A model generated the notes under the pieces. The model saw nothing but the letters and a program-made list of their open reading frames with translations. It did not search any database and was not told the DNA's origin. DNA of 40,321 bases from a virus, in IMG/VR virus record IMGVR_UViG_3300047480_000145, positions 1 through 40,321 of that record. One strand, 5' to 3'. Shown here one piece after another: positions 8,701 through 17,340 of this stretch. Numbering within the stretch: position 1 is the first letter of the stretch; each line of letters starts with the position of its first letter. The translations under genes were made by a program, and so were the position numbers.

Positions 8701-10852
8701 AACCAGTCAATGCTGTGGCTACATTCTTAAACTCCTGAACATCACGGATTCTGCGTAGTGATATTAGGTCATTAAGTGGTGCATTAAGTGCATACATAAA
8801 GGCTTCATCAATAGCAGAACGAATACCCAGACGTGGAAAAAGAGTAAGGATAGTCCAGAAGTTAACAAACTCTGAAACATACTTGTTGCGTGTAGCACCA
8901 TCAAAGAGTGCAGGGATAGAGTTCTTGCGGCGAGTAGATGCAGCAGTCTGAATAATTAACTCATACGGCAGAGCACCAATACCTTCTGCTACCTGGCTAG
9001 GCTGCACAATGCCACGGGCATTAAGAATAGGAGAGTCATTCTCAATACGTAGTACATGCTGACTAATATCATCAACAAACTCTGTTGGCACTTCAGTACG
9101 AGACACAGTAGTCATACCAGAACGATTATTGAAAGTCTTGTTTAGGATTTCTTCCATAATCTTGCGGCCTTCGGCAGTACCATGTAGTCCATATCGGTGC
9201 ATAATTGCTGCATACAGGTTACGAATCATAATAACCTGCTCATCAGCCTGTGAATCTAAGAAATGGAATGTCACAAAGTCTGCAATATCACGGGTAAATA
9301 CCTGTCGTGCTACAAGACGGAAGTTTTCAGCAGTCTTAACTGCATCTTCGCCAAGAAGAATCTGTGAACCAGCAGGATTTCGTGAAGCCTGCTTACCAAT
9401 AATCTCACCAATACGGCGTGCTCGCTTAATATCCTTATCAATATCTGCAAAGCGACCAATACCAGCGACATTAATACCCTTATCAATATCTTCACCAGCA
9501 GTCTTAAGAATGCTTACAGCATCTAAGCCTTTATTCTGTAGATTGGCTAAGCCAGTTCTAGTACTTTCATTAGCAGCACTAGGATTCATGATTGCATCTA
9601 CAACTTTACCAATGCCCATGCTGATATGACGCTCAGATTGTGCGGTTGCAACACCATTACGCATAAAAGTAATGCCGTCTACACGACCATTAAGTAGAAT
9701 GTTTACATTCTCAATCTCACCAAAGAACTCTTGGGCAGTTGCTGAGTTAAAAACTTTCTTCTTTGCAAGCAAACTAGTAATGTTAAAGTCGTTGAATCCA
9801 GGATAGTTCTGAACTAACTCACGATAAGCATTTGACTTTTCAATAGAACCCTTTTGTGCCTCAGCAAACTTCTTAATTGCTGGGCCAACTTGGTCATCCC
9901 ACAAAGACTTAACGCTTGGGTCTTCAAATGCTGTTTTAATTGCACCTTTAAAGTTCCCCTTGGCTGCTTGTTCGGTAATATTGTTTGCAACTTTTTGACC
10001 CTTAGTAGTAAAGGTTCCAATTTTAGTTAAACCACCAGTAACAAATGTCAATGGGTCAATAACTACCTGATACAAAGCATCAATACTTCCAGTTACACCA
10101 GTCTGATACTTGCCAGTTAGCACACGGGTAGTTAAATTACCGCTATTTGCTTGGTTGGCTGTGTATACCTTGCGGTAAATGTCACGACCTGGTGAGATAC
10201 CAGCAGCCTTAGTGTCAAAAATAATGTCAGCAAAACCTTTTTCATCATCAAAGGCTTTAGTAATAGCGGCAAGAATCTTTGGGTCTGGCTTTCCATAGGC
10301 TTCAATGATTTCGCCAGGAGTTTTACCAGATAGTAATCCTTGGGCTACAATAATATTCTCAGCACCATGCTTTTCTTTAGCACGTGCAATAGCACCTTTA
10401 TCCCAAGCATCGCGTCCATTGTATGCATCGTCCCAGGTTTGCTTAGAAAACGGGTCTGCACCCTGCTCGATTTGACGAGCAGCAACATAGCCAGTGTTTA
10501 ATGTCTTGCCATAAGCAACTGCAACCTTTAACTGTCCAATGATTGGGCTTGCTAATCCCTTAGCAACCTTACCTAGTACACCTAATCCACGGTCTAAAAG
10601 GTTAGGGTCTTCTTGAACAAACTTTGCGGTTGGGTAAAGAGCCTTAATGTTTGCTTGGGCTTCTTCAGTCAATGACTGAAACTCATTCTTTGCCCTCTTG
10701 TTATCTAGAGCACGGAGTTCTTTAGCCTTCTTTACTGTATAAGCAAGTTGCTCAACGGCAACCTTTTGCTCAAAAGATAGGTTAGCATTCTTCGCAGCAT
10801 TGTAAACGGCTGGATTAGTCTCACCTACAACTGGATTGATAATGCGTGCCAT
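5726..10852 (-). CDS. 1708-aa probable internal virion/ejection protein
   Basis: This is the largest gene in the window, coupled by TAATG at both ends. The product is mostly helical and Ala/Lys/Arg-rich, with no clear signal peptide, no Walker motif and only a few hydrophobic stretches (for example FVNFWTILTLFPRLGI near residue 670). Its length would suit a tape-measure protein. However, it lies between portal and scaffold, not among tail genes, and no tail tube or sheath genes are present. A large protein stored in the head and ejected with DNA, as in T7-like phages, fits better. I saw no lysozyme-type catalytic motif, but did not analyse every segment. Confidence 0.65.
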   Translation of the reverse strand: MARIINPVVGETNPAVYNAAKNANLSFEQKVAVEQLAYTVKKAKELRALDNKRAKNEFQSLTEEAQANIKALYPTAKFVQEDPNLLDRGLGVLGKVAKGLASPIIGQLKVAVAYGKTLNTGYVAARQIEQGADPFSKQTWDDAYNGRDAWDKGAIARAKEKHGAENIIVAQGLLSGKTPGEIIEAYGKPDPKILAAITKAFDDEKGFADIIFDTKAAGISPGRDIYRKVYTANQANSGNLTTRVLTGKYQTGVTGSIDALYQVVIDPLTFVTGGLTKIGTFTTKGQKVANNITEQAAKGNFKGAIKTAFEDPSVKSLWDDQVGPAIKKFAEAQKGSIEKSNAYRELVQNYPGFNDFNITSLLAKKKVFNSATAQEFFGEIENVNILLNGRVDGITFMRNGVATAQSERHISMGIGKVVDAIMNPSAANESTRTGLANLQNKGLDAVSILKTAGEDIDKGINVAGIGRFADIDKDIKRARRIGEIIGKQASRNPAGSQILLGEDAVKTAENFRLVARQVFTRDIADFVTFHFLDSQADEQVIMIRNLYAAIMHRYGLHGTAEGRKIMEEILNKTFNNRSGMTTVSRTEVPTEFVDDISQHVLRIENDSPILNARGIVQPSQVAEGIGALPYELIIQTAASTRRKNSIPALFDGATRNKYVSEFVNFWTILTLFPRLGIRSAIDEAFMYALNAPLNDLISLRRIRDVQEFKNVATALTGSKSSVGPIKRGINKAFRKGGAEEKLSIDERIAIPEQIAAERGIPIEEVTHLMIREETVSRVYSMFGVDDSVSRFKWLKEAFIHHPDTINSMAQSVSARTSLGGRFDKEIIDAIFTPSTLSKALEDVGVKTGRKFRALSTEELRRTNDKYLTLAHFDTWYRQFAANKYSLKAGATVDPTVVFFDNNGLKTAQDFAAARTDMLKALGVDYDYVTRQFIVKRAAVTKEFNSLFGDSVSLRQRGINDAEIARIHVETMLLDMRNTFHGGPKSFNQDLFDLMAKYHGDLVRYEMESGKQIAGKWSKVAGRIKFEEFEKATVGKQPTGEINTSIEFEEFLDKADLETAWGKFGNAIMEQMDRQVNGLFRQPAILTTYSRYRDAYEGLQRELADKLYQESVKEFPKANKEILRQQAELAASKRYTEIAMDEASYSILKYVDNPAIRSNFALSTRTVARFYRATEDFWRRYYRLNREKPLQVIYRMRLAHQGLSARGEVMQDENGEPYVVLPTDTIINTAVEPVVRKFTGGAFKVPQFNDVTLKLRLINPSFSPDAGQPSLSGPVAALSFLGIKGMLGYIPGKLGEKATNFANQYDSWALGNIGDNMDLRKALMPLFLQNLETISRAGTAGAIDIDEMNRQETTAAFQAIAYLQAFGGPEVQLPENATDAQKVEYLKTVKIAAHNVLAARAFFGMISPISPTLRESKGVPDYIKATGITNMRAEFYDILAGISKTEGDFLTDPYELAVATFVGKNPRKIIYTVSRNEKSTKIAIGKTDQMYKWAANNQSFLKTYGEAAYIFGPQTGDYTADAYTWLEAQGLIKLPDLEKYLDNVSIATAKQAYFDIEREERALLATTAAPETRKGIINQATARRNALKAGYPVLRKALETGGFEVSTEKEILSSMEQAISDPTTPISRQVRKNMGTVTSLIREFISFSEDPENRKIWNFTDLKRAKKAQVEQILNDLVQLDPAIREANRAVFAPILGFYSRDTYSMEVR

Positions 10853-11286
10853 TAGTACCCATATTCAGCAAGTGTTGAATAAATAAGTTCGGCTTCTCCA
10901 GTTGGGTCAAACTGCGCAATCTTGCGCATAGTTACAGAGATAGGCTCTCTAGTTGAAGGACGATTAATAATCTCGCTACCTGGGCCATCTCCAATATTAA
11001 TACCAGCAGTAATAGGCTCGCTAGGGCGATTAGTTGGTGCCATCAATTCTGTTGGCATTTCCATTTGAACTAATCCTGAATCACCCATTGCAGCAGAACC
11101 CATAGTGTTTCCAGCCATTGGGGCTGCTACTTGATTTGAGTAGGTTTCTCCACCTTGTCCATATGGAAGTCCTGAAATGTATTGAGCACCTTGCGTTGGT
11201 CCCCCGTCAGTGCGTTGAGAAAGAGCGCCAGGGCCTGACACTGCTGCTGGGTTAGAAGGCGCACGATATCCACCGCGTTCTGCCAT
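10852..11286 (-). CDS. 144-aa Gly/Pro-rich late protein
   Basis: The TAATG overlap with the preceding 92-aa gene places it in the same translationally coupled chain. The first 100 residues are low-complexity and rich in Gly, Pro, Ser, Asn and Met, so probably unstructured. The last 35 (TMRKIAQFDPTGEAELIYSTLAEYGY) look like a short helical docking segment. I recall similar layouts near portal genes of actinophages, without known function. It may be a head-assembly adaptor or a flexible virion component. Confidence 0.6.
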   Translation of the reverse strand: MAERGGYRAPSNPAAVSGPGALSQRTDGGPTQGAQYISGLPYGQGGETYSNQVAAPMAGNTMGSAAMGDSGLVQMEMPTELMAPTNRPSEPITAGINIGDGPGSEIINRPSTREPISVTMRKIAQFDPTGEAELIYSTLAEYGY

Positions 11287-11564
11287 TATTCATCTCCTTC
11301 ATCTTCCATTAATTCATCATCTTCATCTGCTGGCGGCTCGCCAAAGGATTCTTTGTTATATTCTTTAGCCATACGCATCATGCCGTATGCATTCCAAGGA
11401 GTCATCTCTGGTGAGACCTCTGTGTGCAAGTAGCGGTTTCCATCGTAGTCTGCCCATTCTGTAATAATTAACCAGTTAGCGCAGATGTAGTTAGACCCTT
11501 CAGGGTCTTCCTCTACTAGAACTCGTAGTGCTTGCTCTATCTTCTCCCTGAACTTCTCACTCAT
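11286..11564 (-). CDS. 92-aa acidic protein, conserved-looking, unknown function
   Basis: ATG 11564 overlaps the stop of the protease-like gene (ATGA). The N-terminal half has a helix and a compact segment YICANWLIITEWADYDGNRY. The C-terminus is strongly acidic (PADEDDELMEDEGDE). I recall similar small proteins in actinobacterial phages. Acidic tails of this kind could interact with the Lys-rich late proteins or with a capsid intermediate. No function can be assigned. Confidence 0.65.
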   Translation of the reverse strand: MSEKFREKIEQALRVLVEEDPEGSNYICANWLIITEWADYDGNRYLHTEVSPEMTPWNAYGMMRMAKEYNKESFGEPPADEDDELMEDEGDE

Positions 11565-12130
11565 TTTGCGTACTGAATCTTAGTTATAATTGGTGGGCTG
11601 GTATAAATATCCCAAACACAAGCAATCTCAATTGCCTTGCGGATTATTTTTTCCGCTTGCTCTGGAGTTTTCGCTTTATCAATGTGTAATGCTTCCATAA
11701 CTCCAACGGCAACATCGCCACCATTACCACCGTAATAGATACCGCGATTATCACGGTCCCAAGAGTAATCTTGAAATACAGGATAAAGGATTCCGCGAAT
11801 GCTGATAATAAAATCTGAGTCTTGCGCTGCTGCATCTCCGTCTTCTTTCATGTCATAACCTGCATCAATGAAAGTTTTACGCATAGCAGGAATAAACTTT
11901 TGCGTCATAAACAAATCTAAGTTCTCCGACTTAGTTGGTTTAGGTGGTACCCAGCCAAACTGTAATATGTTTGAACCACGGCTAGCACCAGAACCTGCAA
12001 TTAAGTAACCATTGTTTTCAATAATCTTATGAGTAGCAATCGTCATTGGACGACCACCTTCATCAGATGCTCTTGAATCACAACCTATTACAGACCAGCC
12101 ATCACCTTGAAAGGCAGCAAGCGTTGTCAT
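11561..12130 (-). CDS. proteasome-beta/HslV-like Ntn hydrolase, candidate prohead protease
   Basis: After the initiator Met the protein starts Thr-Thr-Leu, as in HslV and proteasome beta subunits, where the exposed N-terminal Thr is the nucleophile. Counting that Thr as residue 1, Asp17 lies in VIGCDSR and Lys34 in ATHKI. These match the conserved Asp17 and, shifted by one, Lys33. A Gly/Ser-rich AGSGASRG follows. The C-terminal KAIEIACVWDIYTS strongly resembles the family's kAleIA...diYT segment. The 189-aa length is about that of an HslV subunit. Met-Thr is a good substrate for Met aminopeptidase, so self-processing may be unnecessary. It lies directly after the portal, where phages usually encode the maturation protease. 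The fold call is fairly strong; the maturation role is inference. Confidence 0.75.
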   Translation of the reverse strand: MTTLAAFQGDGWSVIGCDSRASDEGGRPMTIATHKIIENNGYLIAGSGASRGSNILQFGWVPPKPTKSENLDLFMTQKFIPAMRKTFIDAGYDMKEDGDAAAQDSDFIISIRGILYPVFQDYSWDRDNRGIYYGGNGGDVAVGVMEALHIDKAKTPEQAEKIIRKAIEIACVWDIYTSPPIITKIQYAK

Positions 12131-12145
12131 TGTCCCCTACCTTCT

Positions 12146-13885
12146 TTATCGTCTATTAACTGTTCGTGCCGATGCGTTAGCCGCTCCACCCATACTTAGG
12201 CTGGAGAGTAAACTTTGTAGTCCTTGTGGCGAAGGAGCGCCACCTGCTGGAGACGCGGCGGGAGCAGGGGACGGTTGCTCAACCATAGGTGCTTCCCCAG
12301 CAGGTGGTAATTCTGGAGCGAACACATCATTGATTGCGTCCTCAATCTGAGTGCCCTTCTGGCGCATACGGATAACTTCTGCCATCTTCTTAACAATGAC
12401 AGTTGGGTCTCCGCCTTGAGCAATCATTTGTGGGATTGCCTGCGCAGATGCATTAAGCGAAGCGATAAGCGCTGAGCGCATCTCTTCTACTTCAATCTTT
12501 TCTTGTTCTTGCGATACGTTTACGCCAAATGGCAGTTCACGCATTGCTAAATCCTTTGAGATAAGTTTGCCACCAAGGGCTTGTAGCATGAAGATAAGTC
12601 CCTGTGCTGGGTTAAGCCCAGCCAACATGCCATAACGTACATCTGCTGAGTAGTCACCCTTAATGTCCTTAGAAGGCTTGTACTCAATTGCGTATGGGCT
12701 ACCTGAATCAATACCACGAATAGACTTAGTTTCATCAAATACAACTTCGTCCACCTCAAAGCACAGTGAAATAACTGTCTTTAATGCAGAAGCAAAGATT
12801 GCTTGTGCTGACTTTACCTGTGTATCGAATCCACCCATAAGTGCTTGCACACCTTGACCAGTAATAATTGAAGCATCAATATTACCAGTACGAGATTCTG
12901 GGTAACGAGTTCCTGTGCGTAATTCTGCTTGTAGTATTTGTTGCTGATTAAATGCACCAGCAGGAACTGGAAGTTCCACTCTACGGATACCAGCAGGATT
13001 CTTAGTACGGATAATTCCGTCTCCACCAAAGGAGAACTCATTAACATCATCGGGAACAATAAGTGGTGATTGAACAGACTTCTCTGCTGCTTCCATTGCA
13101 AGTAATGCAAAACGATTGCGAAGCAACTGAATGCCTAGAACATCATCAAACTGTCCACGCATTTCACCATCAACTGTAGGTCGCTTAGCGACTACAACCA
13201 TCATCTTGCCAATAGGATTCTTGGCACGAGAGATAACTAGGTTTTGACGGTCTGGAACATAAATCATTGATTGATGCTTGTCGTAATAACGAACAATATC
13301 AAACCTTGCATTCATGTTCTGGTCGTAACCTTCACGACCTAACAAAGCATCAGTATGCTCTGGGAACTGAGCAATCAGTTCTGACAGTGGCATAGAGTAA
13401 CGCTTTGCAAAAGCAACGCAGCGTCCGTAGCGGTCAAATTCAGGATACGCCCCGACAGGACTTTCTACGCGAATACGCGGCAACTTTGCTTCCATGTCCA
13501 ATTCAATAATGAACGGGACAAACCCAAATGTGATGTACCAGTCTGAACCTGTGTACATCTGTACTTGTAAATCTGAATTGTAAAAATAGTTAGCAGCAAT
13601 ACGGGTACGGTTGTCTGCTGCTTTACGAGCACGGTCTTTAACCTGGCTTACTACAGAACAGTTAACCGCTGGCAGTGGTGCCATTACCTCTGATACGTCA
13701 CGTGCAACAATGTCAATAAAGTTTGCAACTACGTTTGCATCTACACCATCTGGAAAGAAGTCAGGGTATACGCTAGCAATTTCTCCTTGACGGACTAGCA
13801 TAACGTCTGTCTGACGACCATCGCGCTCTACTGCACGCTCCTTCAGAGATTCAACTCTGGCAAAGATTTGCTTATCAGTTAGCAT
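12146..13885 (-). CDS. portal protein
   Basis: This 579-aa protein follows the terminase and two small genes. Its N-terminus is helical and contains VMLVRQGEIASVYPDFFP. A middle segment reads DWYITFGFVPFIIELD and RIRVESPVGAYPEFDRYGR. A long helical clip/stem-like region and an Ala/Gln/Met-rich C-terminal part (ALIASLNASAQAIPQMIAQGG) follow. The end is a Pro/Ala/Gly-rich flexible tail. The length, composition and gene order TerL-portal-protease-scaffold-capsid support a portal, the dodecameric DNA gate of the head. Not verified by search. Confidence 0.85.
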   Translation of the reverse strand: MLTDKQIFARVESLKERAVERDGRQTDVMLVRQGEIASVYPDFFPDGVDANVVANFIDIVARDVSEVMAPLPAVNCSVVSQVKDRARKAADNRTRIAANYFYNSDLQVQMYTGSDWYITFGFVPFIIELDMEAKLPRIRVESPVGAYPEFDRYGRCVAFAKRYSMPLSELIAQFPEHTDALLGREGYDQNMNARFDIVRYYDKHQSMIYVPDRQNLVISRAKNPIGKMMVVVAKRPTVDGEMRGQFDDVLGIQLLRNRFALLAMEAAEKSVQSPLIVPDDVNEFSFGGDGIIRTKNPAGIRRVELPVPAGAFNQQQILQAELRTGTRYPESRTGNIDASIITGQGVQALMGGFDTQVKSAQAIFASALKTVISLCFEVDEVVFDETKSIRGIDSGSPYAIEYKPSKDIKGDYSADVRYGMLAGLNPAQGLIFMLQALGGKLISKDLAMRELPFGVNVSQEQEKIEVEEMRSALIASLNASAQAIPQMIAQGGDPTVIVKKMAEVIRMRQKGTQIEDAINDVFAPELPPAGEAPMVEQPSPAPAASPAGGAPSPQGLQSLLSSLSMGGAANASARTVNRR

Positions 13886-14727
13886 TATTTAATTCCCTTT
13901 TTTGCAAGATAAGCAGATGCTTTCTTTGCTATATCGGCTGCGTCTTTTTTGCTTATATTAGTAACACCAGTACCATGCTTTTTAAAAAAAGCATCTGCAA
14001 TATCATCATACTGTTTAAATGCATCACGTTGTTCTTTTGTCATTTCACCAAGAATTTTTTTAATATTACTTAGTTCATTAGTTAATGGTTTATCTAGATT
14101 AGGCAAACGTAATTCTTTATCTCGTTCTGCTGGAGTTTTTCTAGAACGTGCTTGCTCTGCTGCTTTCATGGCAGCCTTACGTGAAGCATCTAGTTTTCTA
14201 TCTTTAGGTAGCGCAGCCTTTGCTCGTTCAGTTGCAGCAGATGGTTTAGCAACCTGAACACTTGGACCTCTTTTAGGCCCAGCAACTGTTGTACCTTTTG
14301 CAGCAGTCCCTCTAGGTAGCAATGGCTTAAGCGCTTTCGATACTCTTTCTGAACGTTCTTTTGCACGTAGTGCTCGAACATCTGCTGGAGTAACGCGGTC
14401 CTTCTGCATTGACTTAGTTACAGTCTTGGTATCAGGCTTCTTCTTATAAAGATTATAAAGTTCTTTAGCAGGGTCTACCTTTGGTGCTCGAACTCCAGTA
14501 CTTCCTTCACGTGATACAACACGCTTAGGAGGATTTGCTACATCTGGTCTGCGATTAGCACGACCAAGTTTAGGTGCACCTGTTTTCATTTCAGTCTTGA
14601 TAAGAGACTTAATTTCTTTTTCAGTAACCTTCTTTGCCGCTGCCTGCATAAGGCGTTTCTTTGCTGCGTTAGAGACGGCAGCACGGGCTATCGCTGCTAC
14701 TATTGCTGGTGCTAATGGTGCTGGCAT
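13885..14727 (-). CDS. 280-aa Lys/Ala-rich protein, possible DNA-binding virion protein
   Basis: The gene overlaps the portal start (TAATG). The N-terminus is an Ala-rich helix (APAIVAAIARAAVSNAAKKR). The rest is dominated by Lys, Arg and Ala without strong hydrophobic core, and only the last 70 residues look folded (NIKKILGEMTKEQRDAF). The charge and low complexity are H1-like. It shares style but no clear alignment with the adjacent 235-aa gene. Possible roles are packaging aid, DNA-compacting virion protein, or RNA binding. No family was recognised. Confidence 0.6.
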   Translation of the reverse strand: MPAPLAPAIVAAIARAAVSNAAKKRLMQAAAKKVTEKEIKSLIKTEMKTGAPKLGRANRRPDVANPPKRVVSREGSTGVRAPKVDPAKELYNLYKKKPDTKTVTKSMQKDRVTPADVRALRAKERSERVSKALKPLLPRGTAAKGTTVAGPKRGPSVQVAKPSAATERAKAALPKDRKLDASRKAAMKAAEQARSRKTPAERDKELRLPNLDKPLTNELSNIKKILGEMTKEQRDAFKQYDDIADAFFKKHGTGVTNISKKDAADIAKKASAYLAKKGIK

Positions 14728-14736
14728 CTCTACTCC

Positions 14737-15444
14737 TTACTTCTTCTTTGGTCTTAGTTGTGTTGCGCTTTTTTTCTTTGGTGTAGGCTTAAACTTACGA
14801 ACACTACTTGCTTCATTAACAGGAGTTCTACGGCTCATAACCTGAACCATGTCTGGCTGACCATAGTAATAATCATTCAATGTTGCTGTTTCTTCTTTGT
14901 TAAGTGTTACGCTTTTTGTTCTTGAACGTATTTCTTTGTCTGATTTAGAACCAACTTTATTTGTTTTCTTGTTAGCGGCTCTTAAACCGCGAGCATTTGC
15001 TTTTGCTTCTGCTCTAGAAAGAGGATTAGCAAGTCTGTCATTTTGTCTAGTTACTTGTAGTACACCACCAGAACGAGTAGTTTTTCCCGATGGAGATACA
15101 GCATCTTTAATCTTTAGATTTTTGCTAACATCCATATCTCTACCATAACGATACTTAGCATCTGCTCGTCCTACATTTGGAATTACTCTATTTGCAGACC
15201 TTCCAGATACGGCATAGTCTCCTGCTTGGCGTGAAGACTTAGCAGCCTTAGCCGCTTTAGTAGCCTTCGCTGCGGTAGCAGCAACCTTGGCAACGCGACC
15301 TGCTGGAGTAAATGATGCTGCAATAAGAGCAGCACTTCCTAACTTTTTAAGTCCAGCATTAGTAACTTTAACTGGATTGTTTCCACCAGCACGGGCCTTA
15401 GCCTGTGCAATCTGCTGCTTAGTAGGCTTTGTTGTTTTGGCCAT
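14737..15444 (-). CDS. 235-aa basic protein downstream of terminase
   Basis: This is the first gene after the large terminase. It has an N-terminal Lys/Gln/Ala segment, a short hydrophobic Ala-rich helix (LGSAALIAASFTPAGRVAKV), a run of AAKATKAAKAAKSS, and a Lys-rich C-terminus ending RPKKK. The centre is Arg/Lys/Ser-rich and probably disordered. A small-terminase role is conceivable from position but no HTH is visible, and the terminase itself carries one. A DNA-binding structural protein is equally possible. Confidence 0.55.
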   Translation of the reverse strand: MAKTTKPTKQQIAQAKARAGGNNPVKVTNAGLKKLGSAALIAASFTPAGRVAKVAATAAKATKAAKAAKSSRQAGDYAVSGRSANRVIPNVGRADAKYRYGRDMDVSKNLKIKDAVSPSGKTTRSGGVLQVTRQNDRLANPLSRAEAKANARGLRAANKKTNKVGSKSDKEIRSRTKSVTLNKEETATLNDYYYGQPDMVQVMSRRTPVNEASSVRKFKPTPKKKSATQLRPKKK

Positions 15445-15453
15445 GTTGGTTCC

Positions 15454-17340
15454 TTATCCGTATTGTTCTTCCCATTGCTCTTGCATGAGTTGGTCTAGAT
15501 TGACAGTACCTCTTTGGGACATTTGTGCTCTTGTCGCCCAGCGGTTCTGTGTGTATTTACTTAATGTTGTTGTCTGTTGCATAAACTCACGACACTTTAG
15601 GAACGCAAACCACATAGCCATCACGCAGTCAGTCTTACCTCTGGTGTCTGGCTTCCAAGTAATGAGTTGTTGTACTAACGCTTTCAATCCCTCTGAGCCA
15701 TCAGTAGATGGAAACTCAATCAGGTTGTTCTTTTGGAAGGTTCCATCGCGCATAGTGCCAAGCATTGTTGACATAGATGCAACACCGTGTCCTACATCCC
15801 ACTTATTCTTTTGAGTAAAGTGAGGTTTTAATGTCGTTCCGTATTGTGCTAGCCATTGGCGTAAGTCATCATCTAACTCATAGGCTTTCTGGTGTGCGTT
15901 AATCTCAACACGGATTTCATTGGGACGATACTTGATGGTTAGTTCTTCTAGCATCGCTCGAATTTTTTGTGGTGTTGGGTCTGCCATGTTCTCGCAGTCC
16001 AGCACGTAAATCTTTCCATCAACTCGGTTATAGGTCATCGCTACGAATGCAGCATGGCCTCGCCCCATAGCGGGGTCAAACCCAATTACTGTATAGCCCT
16101 GAACATGGGTCGGATGTCCCACCGCGCCTGGTTTTAATACACCACGCTTACGGGAACCCTTGATACACGACTGAACCAGCGCGGGTGGGAAGATGGAATC
16201 TTCTGCGACATCCTCCTGCTGGTAGACCAAAGCCCATGTTCCAGCAGTTACTTCGCTTCTGCGCTTAAATAATGTTTGTCCATCCCACTTGGGATATAGC
16301 CCATGCTCGTCAGGTGTATCCTCATCTCCGTCCCAAGGACGGTCAGATACAGGCCAAAGGGTTACCCAGTCTTGCGGTTTCTCCCCATACTCCAATACAG
16401 CAGGCATAGCCATGTAAGTAAAAGGGCACCTACCGCCCGACCAATACTTCGGGTCGCGTAGTTCTTTATAGAAATCAGTCGCCGCAATTCGTGTCCCTAC
16501 GATTAGTAACTTACCATTTTTACCCAGACGGGTAATAACTTCCTTTTGCAACCAGTCAATCTGCTTCTCATACTCATGAGCGTTAGCGGTTGTAATGCAG
16601 TCATCCAAGATAATCAAGTCAGCACGGGCACCGTAAATCTGACCACCCATACCCAGTGCCTGAAGGGTTGGGTCCTTTTCGCTAGAGTCGCGAGCATCGC
16701 CACCCAAGTAGACAGTATCTACACGCCAGGTATCTGAATCTTCTTTCCAACCCCCATCTGGTCCATAGGTGGTTTGTAGTTTCAACCATCTTGGGTGGGA
16801 TAGGCGCTGCTTAATTGAGTACACAAACTCTCTAGCCTTGTAGAGGGTCTTACTCACCACAATGATTCGCACATTCGGATTTAAGGCAATTCTGTAGGTA
16901 GAGTAGTTAACTGTGATAACTGTACTCTTGGCGTGTTCTGGGGGCACGTTTACCAGTAATCGGTTCGGCTCACCCTTTTCATAGGTCATAGACTCATGAA
17001 GCCAAGAAGGGTCCTGACCCTCTAGTAGGTCAATCCAGTCCGCATGGTGCGGAAATACCTTTGAGTCCAGGAAAATCTCAGAAAACTGTGGGAAGGAGAT
17101 TTCATCCTTTGCTACCCCAAGGGCTTTAGTGGATTTGTTCTTAGCATCATCCTTAGCCTCTTCGAGGTCACGGGCAAACTTTTTATCGCGGCTTAGCCAG
17201 ATACGCAGGGTATCTGCTTTATAGCCAATCTGCCCCATCGCTTTAGGCGCACTCATACCCTCAGCAACCAAGGCTATTACTTTTGCCTTTGCCGCCGCAG
17301 TAGCCTCAGTACGAGGGTTGTTGCTTTTGCTGAATGTCAT
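15454..17340 (-). CDS. terL: terminase large subunit with N-terminal HTH
   Basis: This 628-aa packaging motor opens the late operon. Residues about 12-60 form an HTH of the small-terminase/transposase kind (GMSAPKAMGQIGYKADTLRIW). The ATPase follows: Walker A VPPEHAKS at 132-139, Walker B LIILDD at 242-247, and a coupling motif LLIVGTR at about 278-284. The RNase H-like nuclease begins with IGFDPAMGRG (Asp422), has EVRIEIN-type acidic residues near 476-480 (read as IRVEIN), and a late Asp in TDCVMAMWF. No separate small terminase gene was found. The fused HTH may supply DNA recognition, which is inference. Confidence 0.93.
   Translation of the reverse strand: MTFSKSNNPRTEATAAAKAKVIALVAEGMSAPKAMGQIGYKADTLRIWLSRDKKFARDLEEAKDDAKNKSTKALGVAKDEISFPQFSEIFLDSKVFPHHADWIDLLEGQDPSWLHESMTYEKGEPNRLLVNVPPEHAKSTVITVNYSTYRIALNPNVRIIVVSKTLYKAREFVYSIKQRLSHPRWLKLQTTYGPDGGWKEDSDTWRVDTVYLGGDARDSSEKDPTLQALGMGGQIYGARADLIILDDCITTANAHEYEKQIDWLQKEVITRLGKNGKLLIVGTRIAATDFYKELRDPKYWSGGRCPFTYMAMPAVLEYGEKPQDWVTLWPVSDRPWDGDEDTPDEHGLYPKWDGQTLFKRRSEVTAGTWALVYQQEDVAEDSIFPPALVQSCIKGSRKRGVLKPGAVGHPTHVQGYTVIGFDPAMGRGHAAFVAMTYNRVDGKIYVLDCENMADPTPQKIRAMLEELTIKYRPNEIRVEINAHQKAYELDDDLRQWLAQYGTTLKPHFTQKNKWDVGHGVASMSTMLGTMRDGTFQKNNLIEFPSTDGSEGLKALVQQLITWKPDTRGKTDCVMAMWFAFLKCREFMQQTTTLSKYTQNRWATRAQMSQRGTVNLDQLMQEQWEEQYG

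Noticed and set aside
9129-9629. 166-aa plus-strand frame inside the 1708-aa gene
   Set aside because: It lies wholly within a strongly coding minus-strand gene, has no ribosome site, and its Arg/Ile/Ser-rich composition is that of a shadow.
5726-10852. Tape measure protein
   Set aside because: The length fits, but it lies between portal and scaffold, and no tail tube, tail assembly chaperone or sheath genes are present.
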